Source of the DNA: Deltaproteobacteria bacterium
GTDB taxonomy: Bacteria; Desulfobacterota; Binatia; UBA1149; JAJCZL01
Direction: 5' to 3'
Assembly: GCA_029262415.1 (NCBI GenBank)
Contig: JAJCZL010000009.1
Location: 1-64,000, forward strand
Length of the DNA stretch: 64,000 bases
This document shows positions 38,229-46,593 of the stretch, piece after piece. The notes under the pieces are model-generated. The model ran no database searches, had not been told where the DNA came from, and worked only from the letters and a program-made list of their open reading frames with translations. Position numbers and translations under genes: made by a program. The first letter of the stretch is position 1. Every line of letters starts with the position of its first letter.

Positions 38229-38745
38229 TTTCGCTTTCATTCAGCACGTCGCGCAACGCGGTGATCGCACGGAACAGGTGCGTTTTGATGCTCCCAGCAC
38301 TCAAGCCGAGCTGCTCTGCAACTTCTTCGGTGCTCCATCCTTCAAAGTGACGAAGTAGGAAGACCTGGCGTTGACGTTCGGTGAGTTCGCCGAGCGCAGC
38401 GTGGATCCGTTCGCGTTGCTCGGCGTCGAGCAAGCAGCGTTCGGGGCCTCGGCTGTCATTCTCATGAAAGGACTCATCGAACTCATCGGTTCTCCGGTAT
38501 TGGGTCTTCCACCAGCGCCCGCGACGCACGTCGTGGCAAGCGTTGATCGCGACGCGCGCCAACCAGCGCCGTTCGTCAGCTCCATCGGGTGGGGGGGTCG
38601 CCGCAACCTTGATGAACACGTCCTGGCAGACGTCCTCACCAAGTTCGGCATCACCGAGCACCAGCCGACACAGCCGCGCAATCCCGTCCCGGTGGGTTGC
38701 AGCCAACGTCGCCTCGCGGGCGTGTGCTTTCGGGTCCTTCCTCAA
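38221..38745 (-). CDS. ECF-type RNA polymerase sigma factor
   Basis: A 174-residue sigma-70 of the extracytoplasmic-function group: region 2 (LCRLVLGDAELGEDVCQDVF and WLARVAINACHDVRR) and region 4 (LGELTERQRQVFLLRHFEGW, then EEVAEQLGLSAGSIKTHLFR). The start is TTG at 38745 with GAGGT about 10 nt upstream; a stop lies just before it in frame. It heads an operon with an anti-sigma factor and a Spy-like protein. A bipartite ECF-like promoter stands at 38788-38817, which would make the operon self-regulated. Confidence 0.92.
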   Translation of the reverse strand: MRKDPKAHAREATLAATHRDGIARLCRLVLGDAELGEDVCQDVFIKVAATPPPDGADERRWLARVAINACHDVRRGRWWKTQYRRTDEFDESFHENDSRGPERCLLDAEQRERIHAALGELTERQRQVFLLRHFEGWSTEEVAEQLGLSAGSIKTHLFRAITALRDVLNESENE

Positions 38746-38787
38746 GCCGACGGTCTACCTCGCCCGATCCGCGTCCCACTATAAGCG

Positions 38788-38817
38788 TAGACGAGGCGCG
38801 CGCCGAATTGGTTGACA
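38788..38817 (-). promoter_or_regulatory. Bipartite ECF promoter of the sigma operon
   Basis: On the reverse strand TGTCAACC (38817-38810), a 16-nt spacer, then CGTCTA (38793-38788). An AAC-containing -35 and a CGTC -10 at 16 nt are typical of ECF promoters. Transcription would start about 35 nt before the TTG start of the sigma gene. The same GTCAACC-N16-CGTCT occurs at 46594-46621. Confidence 0.7.
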
Positions 38818-38881
38818 CCCGCGCGATTCAGTCCCTTTTCCCTTTTATATATGGGTAGTTAGAGAATCGTGCTCCGCGCCT

Positions 38882-39427
38882 TTAGGGCGCGAGAACGCGG
38901 CGCACGTGACTGTAGTGCCGTGCCCAATAGGGGTCGTCCAAGCGGGAAACCATTACGCCTTTTTTTGTCGAGACGTGCGCGAACTCACCTGCCGAAAGAT
39001 AAATACCAACGTGCCGCGGATAGCTGTCGGGCTCGAAGAACACCAGGTCGCCCGCACGAAGAGCCGCGCGCGCGACCTCGCGACCGACGCCCCACTGGGA
39101 ATCCGTCGTGCGCGGAATCCGCACGGAGAACTCATCGTAGATGACCATCTGAACGAAGCCGGAACAGTCGAAGCCTTTCGCTCCCTGTCCGCCCATGCGA
39201 TGCGGTGTGCCGAGCCATCGAGTAACCTGCGAGCGCACCCGCTGTTCGGTTGTACCAGACCGCGCAGGCAGCGACTTGCCCGAGGAGCCGGCCGCGCTGG
39301 TCGTCGTACGGGAGGGGCCGCCGCCGGCCCCAACGCCGGCGCTGCACCCGCCCACAACCAGAGCCATCGAGATTACTGCGGCGGGTACGAAAGCAACGCC
39401 GAGCATACGAAATCGGGCCGGCAACAT
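38882..39427 (-). CDS. NlpC/P60 lipoprotein (cell-wall hydrolase)
   Basis: A 181-residue protein with a lipoprotein signal (VISMALVVGGC lipobox) and a Thr/Ser/Gly linker, then an NlpC/P60 domain: catalytic Cys in GFDCSGFVQMV, His in YPRHVGIYLS, and the third residue in FAHVSTKKGV. Such enzymes cut peptidoglycan stem peptides at the gamma-D-Glu-diaminopimelate bond; the lipid anchor places it at a membrane facing the periplasm. It lies upstream of, and on the same strand as, the ECF operon, 137 bp away. Confidence 0.9.
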   Translation of the reverse strand: MLPARFRMLGVAFVPAAVISMALVVGGCSAGVGAGGGPSRTTTSAAGSSGKSLPARSGTTEQRVRSQVTRWLGTPHRMGGQGAKGFDCSGFVQMVIYDEFSVRIPRTTDSQWGVGREVARAALRAGDLVFFEPDSYPRHVGIYLSAGEFAHVSTKKGVMVSRLDDPYWARHYSHVRRVLAP

Positions 39428-39794
39428 CCCGGCTATCTAACCACGGCAGCGCCACCGCATGTGGCGAAACCGCCACACCAGCGTCAACGGCTTCGAAGGA
39501 TCCAGCGTCGTTCAGCCCGAGCATCGCCGGCGGCCCCGCAAAATACCCGGGGTCGGTCGGGAGCAGCTCCCCACCGACCCCGTTCCGGCCCACCGCAACA
39601 GGCGCGTCCGCGCTTTCCATGTACGCGGCGCATGCGCGCCTCATCCACACCCCAAGCACACTTGACCGCCCGACTTCATCGCGCGCCCATGCGCGCCCGC
39701 CACTCCGCCACCACCGCCGTCGGTCGATAAAGTGCGCCTTGTCGAGTGGAAATATATCGGGCAACCGCCATAATACAAGAGGACTGCGCACAAG
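39428..39794. other. Intergenic region between NlpC/P60 and TetR genes
   Basis: 367 bases between divergent genes. A long reverse frame is open through it but runs into nlpC in another frame and matches nothing I know. No clear TetR operator palindrome next to the TetR start was found. Confidence 0.45.
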
Positions 39795-40445
39795 ATGCCG
39801 AGAAAAACCGACGCGCGGGAAAACGCTATCCGTACGGCCTCACGGCTGTTTCAATCGCAAGGCTTCCACGGCACCGGCCTGGCGCAGATCATCGCCGAAA
39901 GCGGTTGCCCCAAAGGGTCGTTCTATCACCACTTTCCGCGTGGCAAGGAGCAGCTGGCGCTCGAAGCGATCGCTCTGGCGAACAAGCGTCTGGCCGAGAT
40001 CTTCGACAACGCCGAACGGCGCAGCAACTCGACACGTAAGCGCACCGCGCGACCATCCAGCCAAACCGAAGACGCAAACACCGGGGGGGTCGAGAGCTAC
40101 GTTGATGCACTCATACGTGGTCTCGCCCGTTGGGCCGAAGAATCCGATTACACAGAGGGCTGCCCGATCGTGTCGCTGACCCTGGAAACGAGCGCAACCC
40201 CCTCGCCTTTGCGCAATGCATGTCGTGACTCGTACCGCTCATGGCGAGAACGTGTGGCAAACGGACTTCGCGCTTGCGGGATGGGCACCACTGCGGCCAC
40301 AGACTCGGCGTCGGCCGTCGTCAGCGCTATCAACGGCGCGATGGTGGTCGCAAGGGCAGAGCGCTCGACCCGCCCGTTTCGCGACCTCGCCGGTGTACTG
40401 CGTGCCGCGTTCACGGCGGTAGTCGCACCGCGGCGGGAAAGATAG
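39795..40445 (+). CDS. TetR family transcriptional regulator (LmrA/YxaF-like)
   Basis: A 216-residue repressor. Residues 1-50 form the TetR helix-turn-helix (ENAIRTASRLFQSQGFHGTG, then LAQIIAESGCPKGSFYHHFP). The ligand domain contains the TEGCPIVSLTLE segment that marks the LmrA/YxaF C-terminal type. It carries an Arg/Thr-rich insert (residues 74-95). It is followed 6 bp later by the malic-enzyme remnant and then the QEGLA gene, which may be its targets. Confidence 0.88.
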   Translation: MPRKTDARENAIRTASRLFQSQGFHGTGLAQIIAESGCPKGSFYHHFPRGKEQLALEAIALANKRLAEIFDNAERRSNSTRKRTARPSSQTEDANTGGVESYVDALIRGLARWAEESDYTEGCPIVSLTLETSATPSPLRNACRDSYRSWRERVANGLRACGMGTTAATDSASAVVSAINGAMVVARAERSTRPFRDLAGVLRAAFTAVVAPRRER

Positions 40446-40451
40446 GGAGAG

Positions 40452-40745
40452 ATGGGTACGAGACTCGACAGCAGCACGCACCTCTTGCATGAACCGCGCC
40501 TGAACAAAGGAACCGCGTTTACAGGGGAGCAACGCGACCGTTTGGGTCTGCACGATCGTAACGAGCGGCCGTGCTACCGCACGGGGCGGGAGAACATCGT
40601 GGGCCTTGTGCCGGTTCTCTTTGCCCCGAGCGTCGGCGAGGCCTACAAACGCTTCTCACACATACACCGCCGCCCGACCTACGCGCGGCAAGCGAGTCGG
40701 CAATCTACGACCCGTCCTATTAATAGAGGTGGCAGCTTTGGATGA
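40452..40745 (+). pseudogene. N-terminal remnant of NAD-type malic enzyme
   Basis: An open frame of 97 codons with a ribosome site (GGGAGAG) just before its ATG. HLLHEPRLNKGTAFTGEQRD and RLGL match the start of the malic enzyme N-terminal domain. Then HDRNERPCYR and VPVLFAPSVGEAYKRFSHIH followed by RRP match a later part (family form: QDRNETLFYR...[23 protein letters not shown]). About 35 residues normally lying between are deleted in frame, and everything after RRP is missing, including the NAD domain and catalytic Lys/Asp. It is enzymatically dead, but may still be translated between TetR and the QEGLA gene. Confidence 0.75.
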
Positions 40746-42021
40746 ACTCACGCAAGTCCGCACGCTCTCTGAACGGTTGGTCGAGGCACAAAGCGGAATC
40801 CGGATTCTCGATGCGATCAAGTGGGACGACGGCATCCGCGCGGCGTTCTTGGCCGACGGCTGCGCCCGCCAACCGCCAGTCGATCGTGCCTACTACGCGC
40901 GGCGCCCGCTCGGGTTCGAACCGGATGAAGTGCGTGCGCGACTTACGGGAATCGAAGCGGATCTCGGACGAACCCTTGGCCCCACACACCCGGCCGCACG
41001 ACTCATGACGCAGATGTGCACAGAGTACCGTCTAGTCCTGGACATGCTCGAAGCACGCGGAACGCCCCGCTTCGCCGCGCTGGCGGGCGGACTGTACGGA
41101 AGATCAAGCGACCCGTTCCACACCGACGGGCCGTCGGTCGCCGATCTTGGAATTCTCCTAAATGATGCTTTGATCAGCATCGACGCCGGAATGTTCCTTG
41201 AATCCGACCCCAAAAATCTCAGCGCCGACGACGGTGCGGCGCTTTTGCGCGAACGCTTACGCCCATTGTTCGCCGGAGCCGCTGCCGATATCTGCGTGCG
41301 CATCAGCGACGACATCGTCGCCGACGCCGCAGCCGGCGCCGACTACATCAAACTTCGCTCCGATGCCTTCTTTAGCGCACGTGAGCTTCGTGCTCTGGAG
41401 GTACACGAAGGCTGGGTCCACGTCGCGACCACCCTCAACGGCCGTGCACAACCCTGGTGCACGTTCCTCTCCAAAGGAACGCCGTCGACGACGGTGACCC
41501 AAGAGGGTTTGGCGTTCTTTGTCGAGATCGTCTCGTTCAGCTCGCATCCTGCGCGAATCCGCCGCGTCGCCGATAGAATCCGCTGCATCAATGCGGCCGA
41601 ACACGGGGCGACGTTCTTGGACGTATTTGTGATGCTGGTCGAGGAGGGCCGTACCAGAGAGGACGCCTACGCTACCGCGGTCCGTGTGTTCCGAGGAAGC
41701 ACCCCGGATGGCGGCCCGTTCACCAAGGACCTCGCATACGGCAAAGGCTTTGTGCAGATCTACAACTTCATGCGGCTCGCGGTTAAACGCGGTCGAATTG
41801 ACATGATACCGCTGTTGTTTTGCGGAAAACTACGACTGGAGCAGATCGGCGTACTTGCAGAACTGCGTGACCGTGGACTGCTCGGCGAGCCCAAATTGCT
41901 CCCGCCCCAGTTCGCCGACCTCAACGCACTGACCGCCTGGATGACGTTCTCCAACTTCTTCAACCGCATCGATTTGCCTCTTGTAGAGAGGGATTTAGCG
42001 GCAATTTTCGCAACGGTATAG
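40738..42021 (+). CDS. QEGLA-motif protein (DUF1704), putative zinc metallopeptidase
   Basis: About 427 residues. It contains VTQEGLAFFVEI, the motif that names bacterial flavohaemoglobin expression-modulating QEGLA proteins (DUF1704), and upstream HEGWVH, an HExxxH zinc motif, followed by WCTFLSKGTPSTTVTQEG with the third ligand Glu. The same HExxxH+E arrangement is used by the eukaryotic DUF1704 tubulin carboxypeptidases (MATCAP/TMCP), so peptidase activity is plausible. No signal peptide. TTG at 40738 has GAGGTGG upstream; GTG at 40729 is the alternative. It overlaps the malic-enzyme remnant slightly. Confidence 0.82.
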   Translation: MDELTQVRTLSERLVEAQSGIRILDAIKWDDGIRAAFLADGCARQPPVDRAYYARRPLGFEPDEVRARLTGIEADLGRTLGPTHPAARLMTQMCTEYRLVLDMLEARGTPRFAALAGGLYGRSSDPFHTDGPSVADLGILLNDALISIDAGMFLESDPKNLSADDGAALLRERLRPLFAGAAADICVRISDDIVADAAAGADYIKLRSDAFFSARELRALEVHEGWVHVATTLNGRAQPWCTFLSKGTPSTTVTQEGLAFFVEIVSFSSHPARIRRVADRIRCINAAEHGATFLDVFVMLVEEGRTREDAYATAVRVFRGSTPDGGPFTKDLAYGKGFVQIYNFMRLAVKRGRIDMIPLLFCGKLRLEQIGVLAELRDRGLLGEPKLLPPQFADLNALTAWMTFSNFFNRIDLPLVERDLAAIFATV

Positions 42022-42136
42022 CGATGGGGGTAACCCTGCACACAGTTGTTGAGAACGACACAGCAGAACGCAAAATATCCGTAGGGGCGATGTCGTAAAG
42101 TTCAGAGGAGGTCATTGTTTTTTTGTACTATAAGTG

Positions 42137-43030
42137 ATGATGCATCCTCCGGTTGCCGGCAAAGAAGAGTCCACGCACTCGACCTCTTCGTCTGCGTCGG
42201 ACAAGCCCGTTGACACCGCACTCACAGAACTTTCCGGCCGCGTTCGTTCGGCGTTTACAGAGCTCGAGACCCTGCAGAAGTCGCTCCGCGAACAGTCCGA
42301 AAGCATCACTAAAAGCGAAGAACAACTCGTACTCCTCAGTGCCGAACTAAAGACGCGCGAGGAGACACTCGCCGAGCAGTCCGCCGTGCTCAAGAGCGCG
42401 GAAGCTGAACTGCGCCGACGCGACTCGGAGCTGAACACCCGTAACGCCGTTCTCGAAGAGACGTGTGCATCCATCAAAAGCGAAGAGGATCGCGTCAAGG
42501 CTTTGGCCCAAGGCATCGAGACTTTCCAGGCCGAACTCGACGAACGTGAAGCGCAAATCACCGAGGACACCGAAAGGGTAGCCAAAGCGGAAGGCATACT
42601 CGCTCAATACCAGGGTGAACTCGACGGGCGTAGCGCCGCTCTCGATGCACGCAAATCCGAGCTCGACGACTACGAGGCCGAACTCCGCGCCCGCGAAGAA
42701 TCGGTCGCCGGCTTTGAGGAGATGCTCGATCAACTCCAAGTCAAAGTAGCCGCCCAAAAGGCCCGCGCTCCACGCGCTGCCGCCGCGGTTGAGCCGCCCC
42801 CGGTAGCGTCCGAGCCCATGGCCCCAGCGCGACAGCCCGAGACCCCGATGGAAGCGGAGGCGGCGGAATTGGTAAAGCCGGTCGAACACACAGTCGACGT
42901 TTCCGATTTCAGCAAAGACGAACTGGCGACGTACCATACCCGCTGTAACTTGAGCGACAAACCACGTTTCGAGATCGCGGAGGACATTCGCGCCGAGCGC
43001 TCCAGTCACTCTACGCGGCGCTGGCGGTAG
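42137..43030 (+). CDS. Coiled-coil protein of unknown function
   Basis: A 297-residue protein. Residues about 30-215 form an almost continuous heptad-rich coiled coil with repeating units such as KSEEQLVLLSAELKTREETL and ARKSELDDYEAELRAREESV, suggesting internal duplication. A Pro/Ala/Glu linker (EPPPVASEPMAPARQPETP) leads to a short C-terminal segment (VDVSDFSKDELATYH). No signal or membrane segment. Structural or scaffolding role is only a guess. AGAGGAGG lies unusually far (about 25 nt) from the ATG pair; a GTG at 42134 is also possible. A strong hairpin follows 8 bp after the stop. Confidence 0.7.
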   Translation: MMHPPVAGKEESTHSTSSSASDKPVDTALTELSGRVRSAFTELETLQKSLREQSESITKSEEQLVLLSAELKTREETLAEQSAVLKSAEAELRRRDSELNTRNAVLEETCASIKSEEDRVKALAQGIETFQAELDEREAQITEDTERVAKAEGILAQYQGELDGRSAALDARKSELDDYEAELRAREESVAGFEEMLDQLQVKVAAQKARAPRAAAAVEPPPVASEPMAPARQPETPMEAEAAELVKPVEHTVDVSDFSKDELATYHTRCNLSDKPRFEIAEDIRAERSSHSTRRWR

Positions 43031-43037
43031 GCCGGGG

Positions 43038-43097
43038 CGCAAGAAAGCGGGTCAGGTACTTCTCCATCGCGACAAGTGCCTGACCCGCTTTCTTGCG
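43038..43097 (+). terminator. Very long hairpin after the coiled-coil gene
   Basis: CGCAAGAAAGCGGGTCAGG (43038-43056) is perfectly complementary to 43079-43097, and the stem extends inward by five pairs (one G-U) to 24 bp with a 12-nt loop. Intrinsic terminators rarely have stems this long, and no T run follows. It probably ends or protects the upstream mRNA, or forms a small RNA. Confidence 0.55.
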
Positions 43098-43119
43098 TCC
43101 GTCATTTACGCACAGTCTG

Positions 43120-43135
43120 CGACCGTGCACGGTCG
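43120..43135. promoter_or_regulatory. 16-bp perfect palindrome CGACCGTGCACGGTCG
   Basis: A perfect palindrome 66 bp upstream of the exonuclease gene, followed at 43141-43167 by a further hairpin (GGAGG-TAGT with ACTA-C-CCTCC). The position suits an operator for a dimeric regulator. No regulator is encoded next to it. Confidence 0.4.
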
Positions 43136-43201
43136 GCTCAGGAGGTAGTTTCGCTATACTACCCTCCTACCCTCACCGTTAGACCACGTGGAGACAGACT
43201 G

Positions 43202-44101
43202 ATGGATGGCAAGGCCAAGCTCGAAGAACTCGCAGCCAAACTCGACGCCCACCCCGACTATCGTGTACTGCGAAGGCTCGATCCCCCTGAGCGCTACGCC
43301 GAAGAGCCGCGCGGACAGACCCACCGCGCGTTGTTCGTTGACTGCGAGACAACTGGTCTGGACACCGACACCGCCGCGGTTATCGAACTGGCCATGGTGC
43401 CATTCGTACACGATGCAGAAGCGCGCATCGTCGCGGTCTGCAAAAAAGAAACCTTCGTGGAACTCGCCGACCCCGGCATCGCCATCCCACCGGAAGTTAT
43501 TGCGCTGACCGGCATCACCGACGAGATGGTAAAGGGCCGTGCAATCGACGCCGACCGGGTCGTAGCACTGGTCGGGACCGCCGAATTGATCGTCGCCCAC
43601 AACGCCGGGTTCGATCGACCGGTCATGGAACGGCATTGGCCGATCTTCGCAGACTGCAATTGGGGGTGTTCGTTGCGCGATGTCGATTGGAAAGCAGCAG
43701 GGATCAATCAGGGATCGCTCGAAGCGATCGCCGCCCGCTCTGGAGTCTTCTACGATGGACACCGTGCCGACGCGGATTGTTACGCAGGCATACACATCCT
43801 TGCGCAGGATCGGCCAAACGCCGAGGGAACGTTTCTCAAAGAACTGCTTGCGACCGCCGGCGCATGTTCGTATCTGGTGCGCGCGATTGGCGCGCCGTTC
43901 GACAAGAAAGACATGCTCAAGTCGCGCGGCTACCGTTGGCACGATGGCAAAAAGGGTCTTTCCAAGCATTGGTTCGTGCAGGTTGGGACCGACCACCTCG
44001 AGGCCGAGAAAGAATTTCTGTTCGCGGAGATCTACGGACGAGAAAGGGATATTCCGATCGAACAGCAGTCCGCCGCCACTCGCTATTCAGGGCGCGTCTG
44101 A
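43202..44101 (+). CDS. DnaQ-like 3'-5' exonuclease
   Basis: A 299-residue protein with a DEDDh exonuclease domain at about residues 45-210: LFVDCETTGLDTDTA (DxE), IVAHNAGFDRPVME, and HRADADCYA (HxxxxD). The C-terminal 90 residues (APFDKKDMLKSRGYRWHDG, KGLSKHWF) form a conserved extension found in stand-alone exonucleases of this group. It probably trims DNA or RNA 3' ends; it is not tied to a polymerase gene. GGAG lies about 10 nt before the ATG at 43202; a long open frame upstream is not conserved-looking. Confidence 0.86.
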   Translation: MDGKAKLEELAAKLDAHPDYRVLRRLDPPERYAEEPRGQTHRALFVDCETTGLDTDTAAVIELAMVPFVHDAEARIVAVCKKETFVELADPGIAIPPEVIALTGITDEMVKGRAIDADRVVALVGTAELIVAHNAGFDRPVMERHWPIFADCNWGCSLRDVDWKAAGINQGSLEAIAARSGVFYDGHRADADCYAGIHILAQDRPNAEGTFLKELLATAGACSYLVRAIGAPFDKKDMLKSRGYRWHDGKKGLSKHWFVQVGTDHLEAEKEFLFAEIYGRERDIPIEQQSAATRYSGRV

Positions 44102-44131
44102 ATAGGAATCTGCGGCCCTCCGAGGTAACTC

Positions 44132-45070
44132 TTGCCGACCGTGCGTCGCGCCCTCGAACTCGCAACCAACGCCTTTCCCTTGTGGGTAATCGCGGGCGCA
44201 ATCCTCGCGCTTATCCACCCACCTGCGGTCACCTGGTTTCGCGGCCCCTTCATCGTCTGGGGCCTGGCCGTGATCATGCTCGGTATGGGCATCACCCTCA
44301 GCTTCGACCATTTCCGCAGTGCAGCGAAGATGCCGCGCGCCCTGACGGCCGGATTGGCCGCGCAGTACCTGATTATGCCGACGCTCGGGTTCAGCGTTGC
44401 GAAAGCTCTCTCACTGCCCACCCCGCTCGCTGTCGGTGTGATCCTGGTTTCGTGCTGCCCGGGGGGAACCGCATCTAATGTCGTGGCCTACCTGGCGCGA
44501 GCAAACGTCGCGCTCTCCGTACTCATGACGATGGCATCTACGTTCGCGGCAATCGCGACGACACCGCTTCTCACCAAAGCGCTGGCCGGCACCTACGTGC
44601 CCGTCGACGCCTACGGCCTGTTCTTGAGCACCGTCCAGGTCGTATTATTGCCGGTCCTCGTCGGCATTGCGCTGCACCACGCGGCACCGCGCCTTGTCAG
44701 TGCCGTGTTGCCGGTCGCGCCCCTGGTCTCGGTCGCCGCGATCGCGATGATCTGCGCGAGTATAATCGGACAAAGTGCCGACGCTTTCCGTGAATCGGGC
44801 GCGGCCTTGGTCAGCGCAGTGGTCGTACTGCATGTGGGAGGTTTCGTCATCGGCCACGCGTTCGCTCGGATATTGGGCTATGACGAACTCGTACGCCGTA
44901 CCGTCTCCATTGAAGTCGGGATGCAGAACTCGGGACTCGCCGCGGTCCTCGCGCGTCGCCACTTTGCTGACCCTCTCACCGCCCTGCCCGCAGCTATTTC
45001 GGCAACCACACACTCGGTGATCGGAAGCTTGGCAGCAGCCGTCTGGCGCGCTAAGCCGCCTGCTTCATAG
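44132..45070 (+). CDS. Bile acid:sodium symporter family protein (BASS)
   Basis: A 312-residue membrane protein with about nine helices. Signature segments are WGLAVIMLGMGITLSFDHF, the discontinuous-helix motif VGVILVSCCPGGTASNVVAY and SIEVGMQNSGLAAVLA, which line the sodium and substrate sites. Bacterial BASS proteins import organic anions or pantoate-like acids with sodium; the substrate here is unknown. The start is TTG at 44132 with CGAGGT six bases before it. The 3' end overlaps the convergent AarF gene by 6 bp. Confidence 0.9.
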   Translation: MPTVRRALELATNAFPLWVIAGAILALIHPPAVTWFRGPFIVWGLAVIMLGMGITLSFDHFRSAAKMPRALTAGLAAQYLIMPTLGFSVAKALSLPTPLAVGVILVSCCPGGTASNVVAYLARANVALSVLMTMASTFAAIATTPLLTKALAGTYVPVDAYGLFLSTVQVVLLPVLVGIALHHAAPRLVSAVLPVAPLVSVAAIAMICASIIGQSADAFRESGAALVSAVVVLHVGGFVIGHAFARILGYDELVRRTVSIEVGMQNSGLAAVLARRHFADPLTALPAAISATTHSVIGSLAAAVWRAKPPAS

Positions 45071-46426
45071 GTACGGCTCGACAAGCGCACGGGTGTTCAG
45101 CTGCGCGCGGAGGTTTTGGCACAGAAGAAATGTCCCACCGAGTTTTCGTTGTACAAACAACAGCTCGGACGGCGGAGGCCGCCTGAGTTCGCGCTCAAAT
45201 GCGAGTTTCATACCCGCCGAACGAGCCCGGCTCGGCAGATCGCTCGCCCCGTAGTCATACACACCGCGTTCAACCAGGGGCTCGATCGAAAGCACGATGA
45301 AATCGGCAAGACCGCGCGCTTGATCCTCGCTGTCACCCGGCTCCAGCCAGCCGAACTCGCGCGCCAGCCTGGCGACTAAATCACGGTCGTCCGCGATCGA
45401 GGCACGAACGATGCGTAAGTAACGCTCGGATAGTTCGCGCGGGATTCGGATGGTGGACCCGAAGTCGAGCAGCACCAGACGCCCGCTGTCCGGTTCGGTC
45501 ATGAAGTTCGCCGAGTTCGGGTCCGATTGCATCCATCCATACTCAAACAGTTCGCTAAGAACCAGAGCCTGCATGTTGCGCCCGAAATGATCACGCAACG
45601 ACTGCGAGAAATCGTTGCTCCAAAGTTCGCTCAACGGCCGGGCGTCCACGTAGTCCATCGCCAGGATCCGCGCAGTCGTGAGATCTGAGTGAACTCGAGG
45701 CACCAGATAGCGCGCATCGCCTTCAAGCAACGCAGCGAAGCGTTCCATGTTCTCACCCTCGCGCTTGTAATCCGTCTCACGACGCAGCTCCCGTTTGATC
45801 GTCTGAAGGAACGGCTTCAGATCGGTGTCTGCCGGAAAGACCCGGATCAACCTGAGCAAGGTCGCCAAGTTATCGACGTCGCTCTCGATGCTCTTGGCGA
45901 CACCCGGAAATTGGATTTTGAGGGCGAGCGTGGTGCCGTCATGCCTGCGCGCACGATGGACCTGGCCGATCGAGGCAGAAGCGACCGGATCCTCTTCGAA
46001 CTCGGCAAAACGTTCGCGCCATCGCTTGCCGTAGGCGCGCGTCAGGACGCCGTACAACTGCGCCTTGCTCATCGTGTCGCCGGACGCCCGCAGCATAGCC
46101 AGCGCCTCCGTCACCGCGGGCGGCAACAGAGCATCGCCCTCGAGCGACATGATCTGCCCCATCTTCATCGCCGCGCCGCGCATCCGCGAGAGTTGCGCAG
46201 CCAGCTGTTGCGCATTGGCGGCGCTGAGAACGGCAGCGGAAAACCCGGGCAGATCGCCTGACCACCAACGACGGACACCTTCACGCGCCGCGTTGGCCGC
46301 AATGCCTCCCGCGGTCGCACCGAGACGCAGCACGCGTTCGACCCGTCCGCTGGGGACTCGCGACGCGGCACGCGCTCGCGGTGTATGCGCAGCCGGCGGC
46401 TTCGGCGTTTCGGTGTTGCGGCTCAT
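45065..46426 (-). CDS. ABC1/AarF family atypical kinase
   Basis: A 453-residue UbiB/ADCK-type protein. KMGQIMSLEGDALLPP holds the family-specific KxGQ motif, ASIGQVHRARRHDGTTLALK the altered nucleotide loop and lysine, WMQSDPNSANFM the catalytic-loop equivalent, and VLLDFGSTIRI the DFG-like metal motif. Members are ATPases that assist ubiquinone synthesis or other isoprenoid-lipid handling. There is no C-terminal membrane helix as in E. coli UbiB. No quinone genes are adjacent. Confidence 0.9.
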   Translation of the reverse strand: MSRNTETPKPPAAHTPRARAASRVPSGRVERVLRLGATAGGIAANAAREGVRRWWSGDLPGFSAAVLSAANAQQLAAQLSRMRGAAMKMGQIMSLEGDALLPPAVTEALAMLRASGDTMSKAQLYGVLTRAYGKRWRERFAEFEEDPVASASIGQVHRARRHDGTTLALKIQFPGVAKSIESDVDNLATLLRLIRVFPADTDLKPFLQTIKRELRRETDYKREGENMERFAALLEGDARYLVPRVHSDLTTARILAMDYVDARPLSELWSNDFSQSLRDHFGRNMQALVLSELFEYGWMQSDPNSANFMTEPDSGRLVLLDFGSTIRIPRELSERYLRIVRASIADDRDLVARLAREFGWLEPGDSEDQARGLADFIVLSIEPLVERGVYDYGASDLPSRARSAGMKLAFERELRRPPPSELLFVQRKLGGTFLLCQNLRAQLNTRALVEPYL

Positions 46427-46593
46427 TGTCTATATGCGCGGCGCGGGCCAATCGGCGGCCGGATCCCGCAAGCGCGCCCGTCACTGTATCCTTAGCGAGC
46501 GCCGCAAACACCTTCTCGCGGACCCAAGACATCGCGAATAAGGCAGTCTAACAGATTGTTTTTAATTGGCTTTTTGTTTTCTCCTATTTTCAC

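Noticed and set aside
39132-39791. A 219-codon reverse frame between nlpC/P60 and TetR.
   Set aside because: It overlaps the NlpC/P60 gene in another frame, has no ribosome site and matches no family I know.
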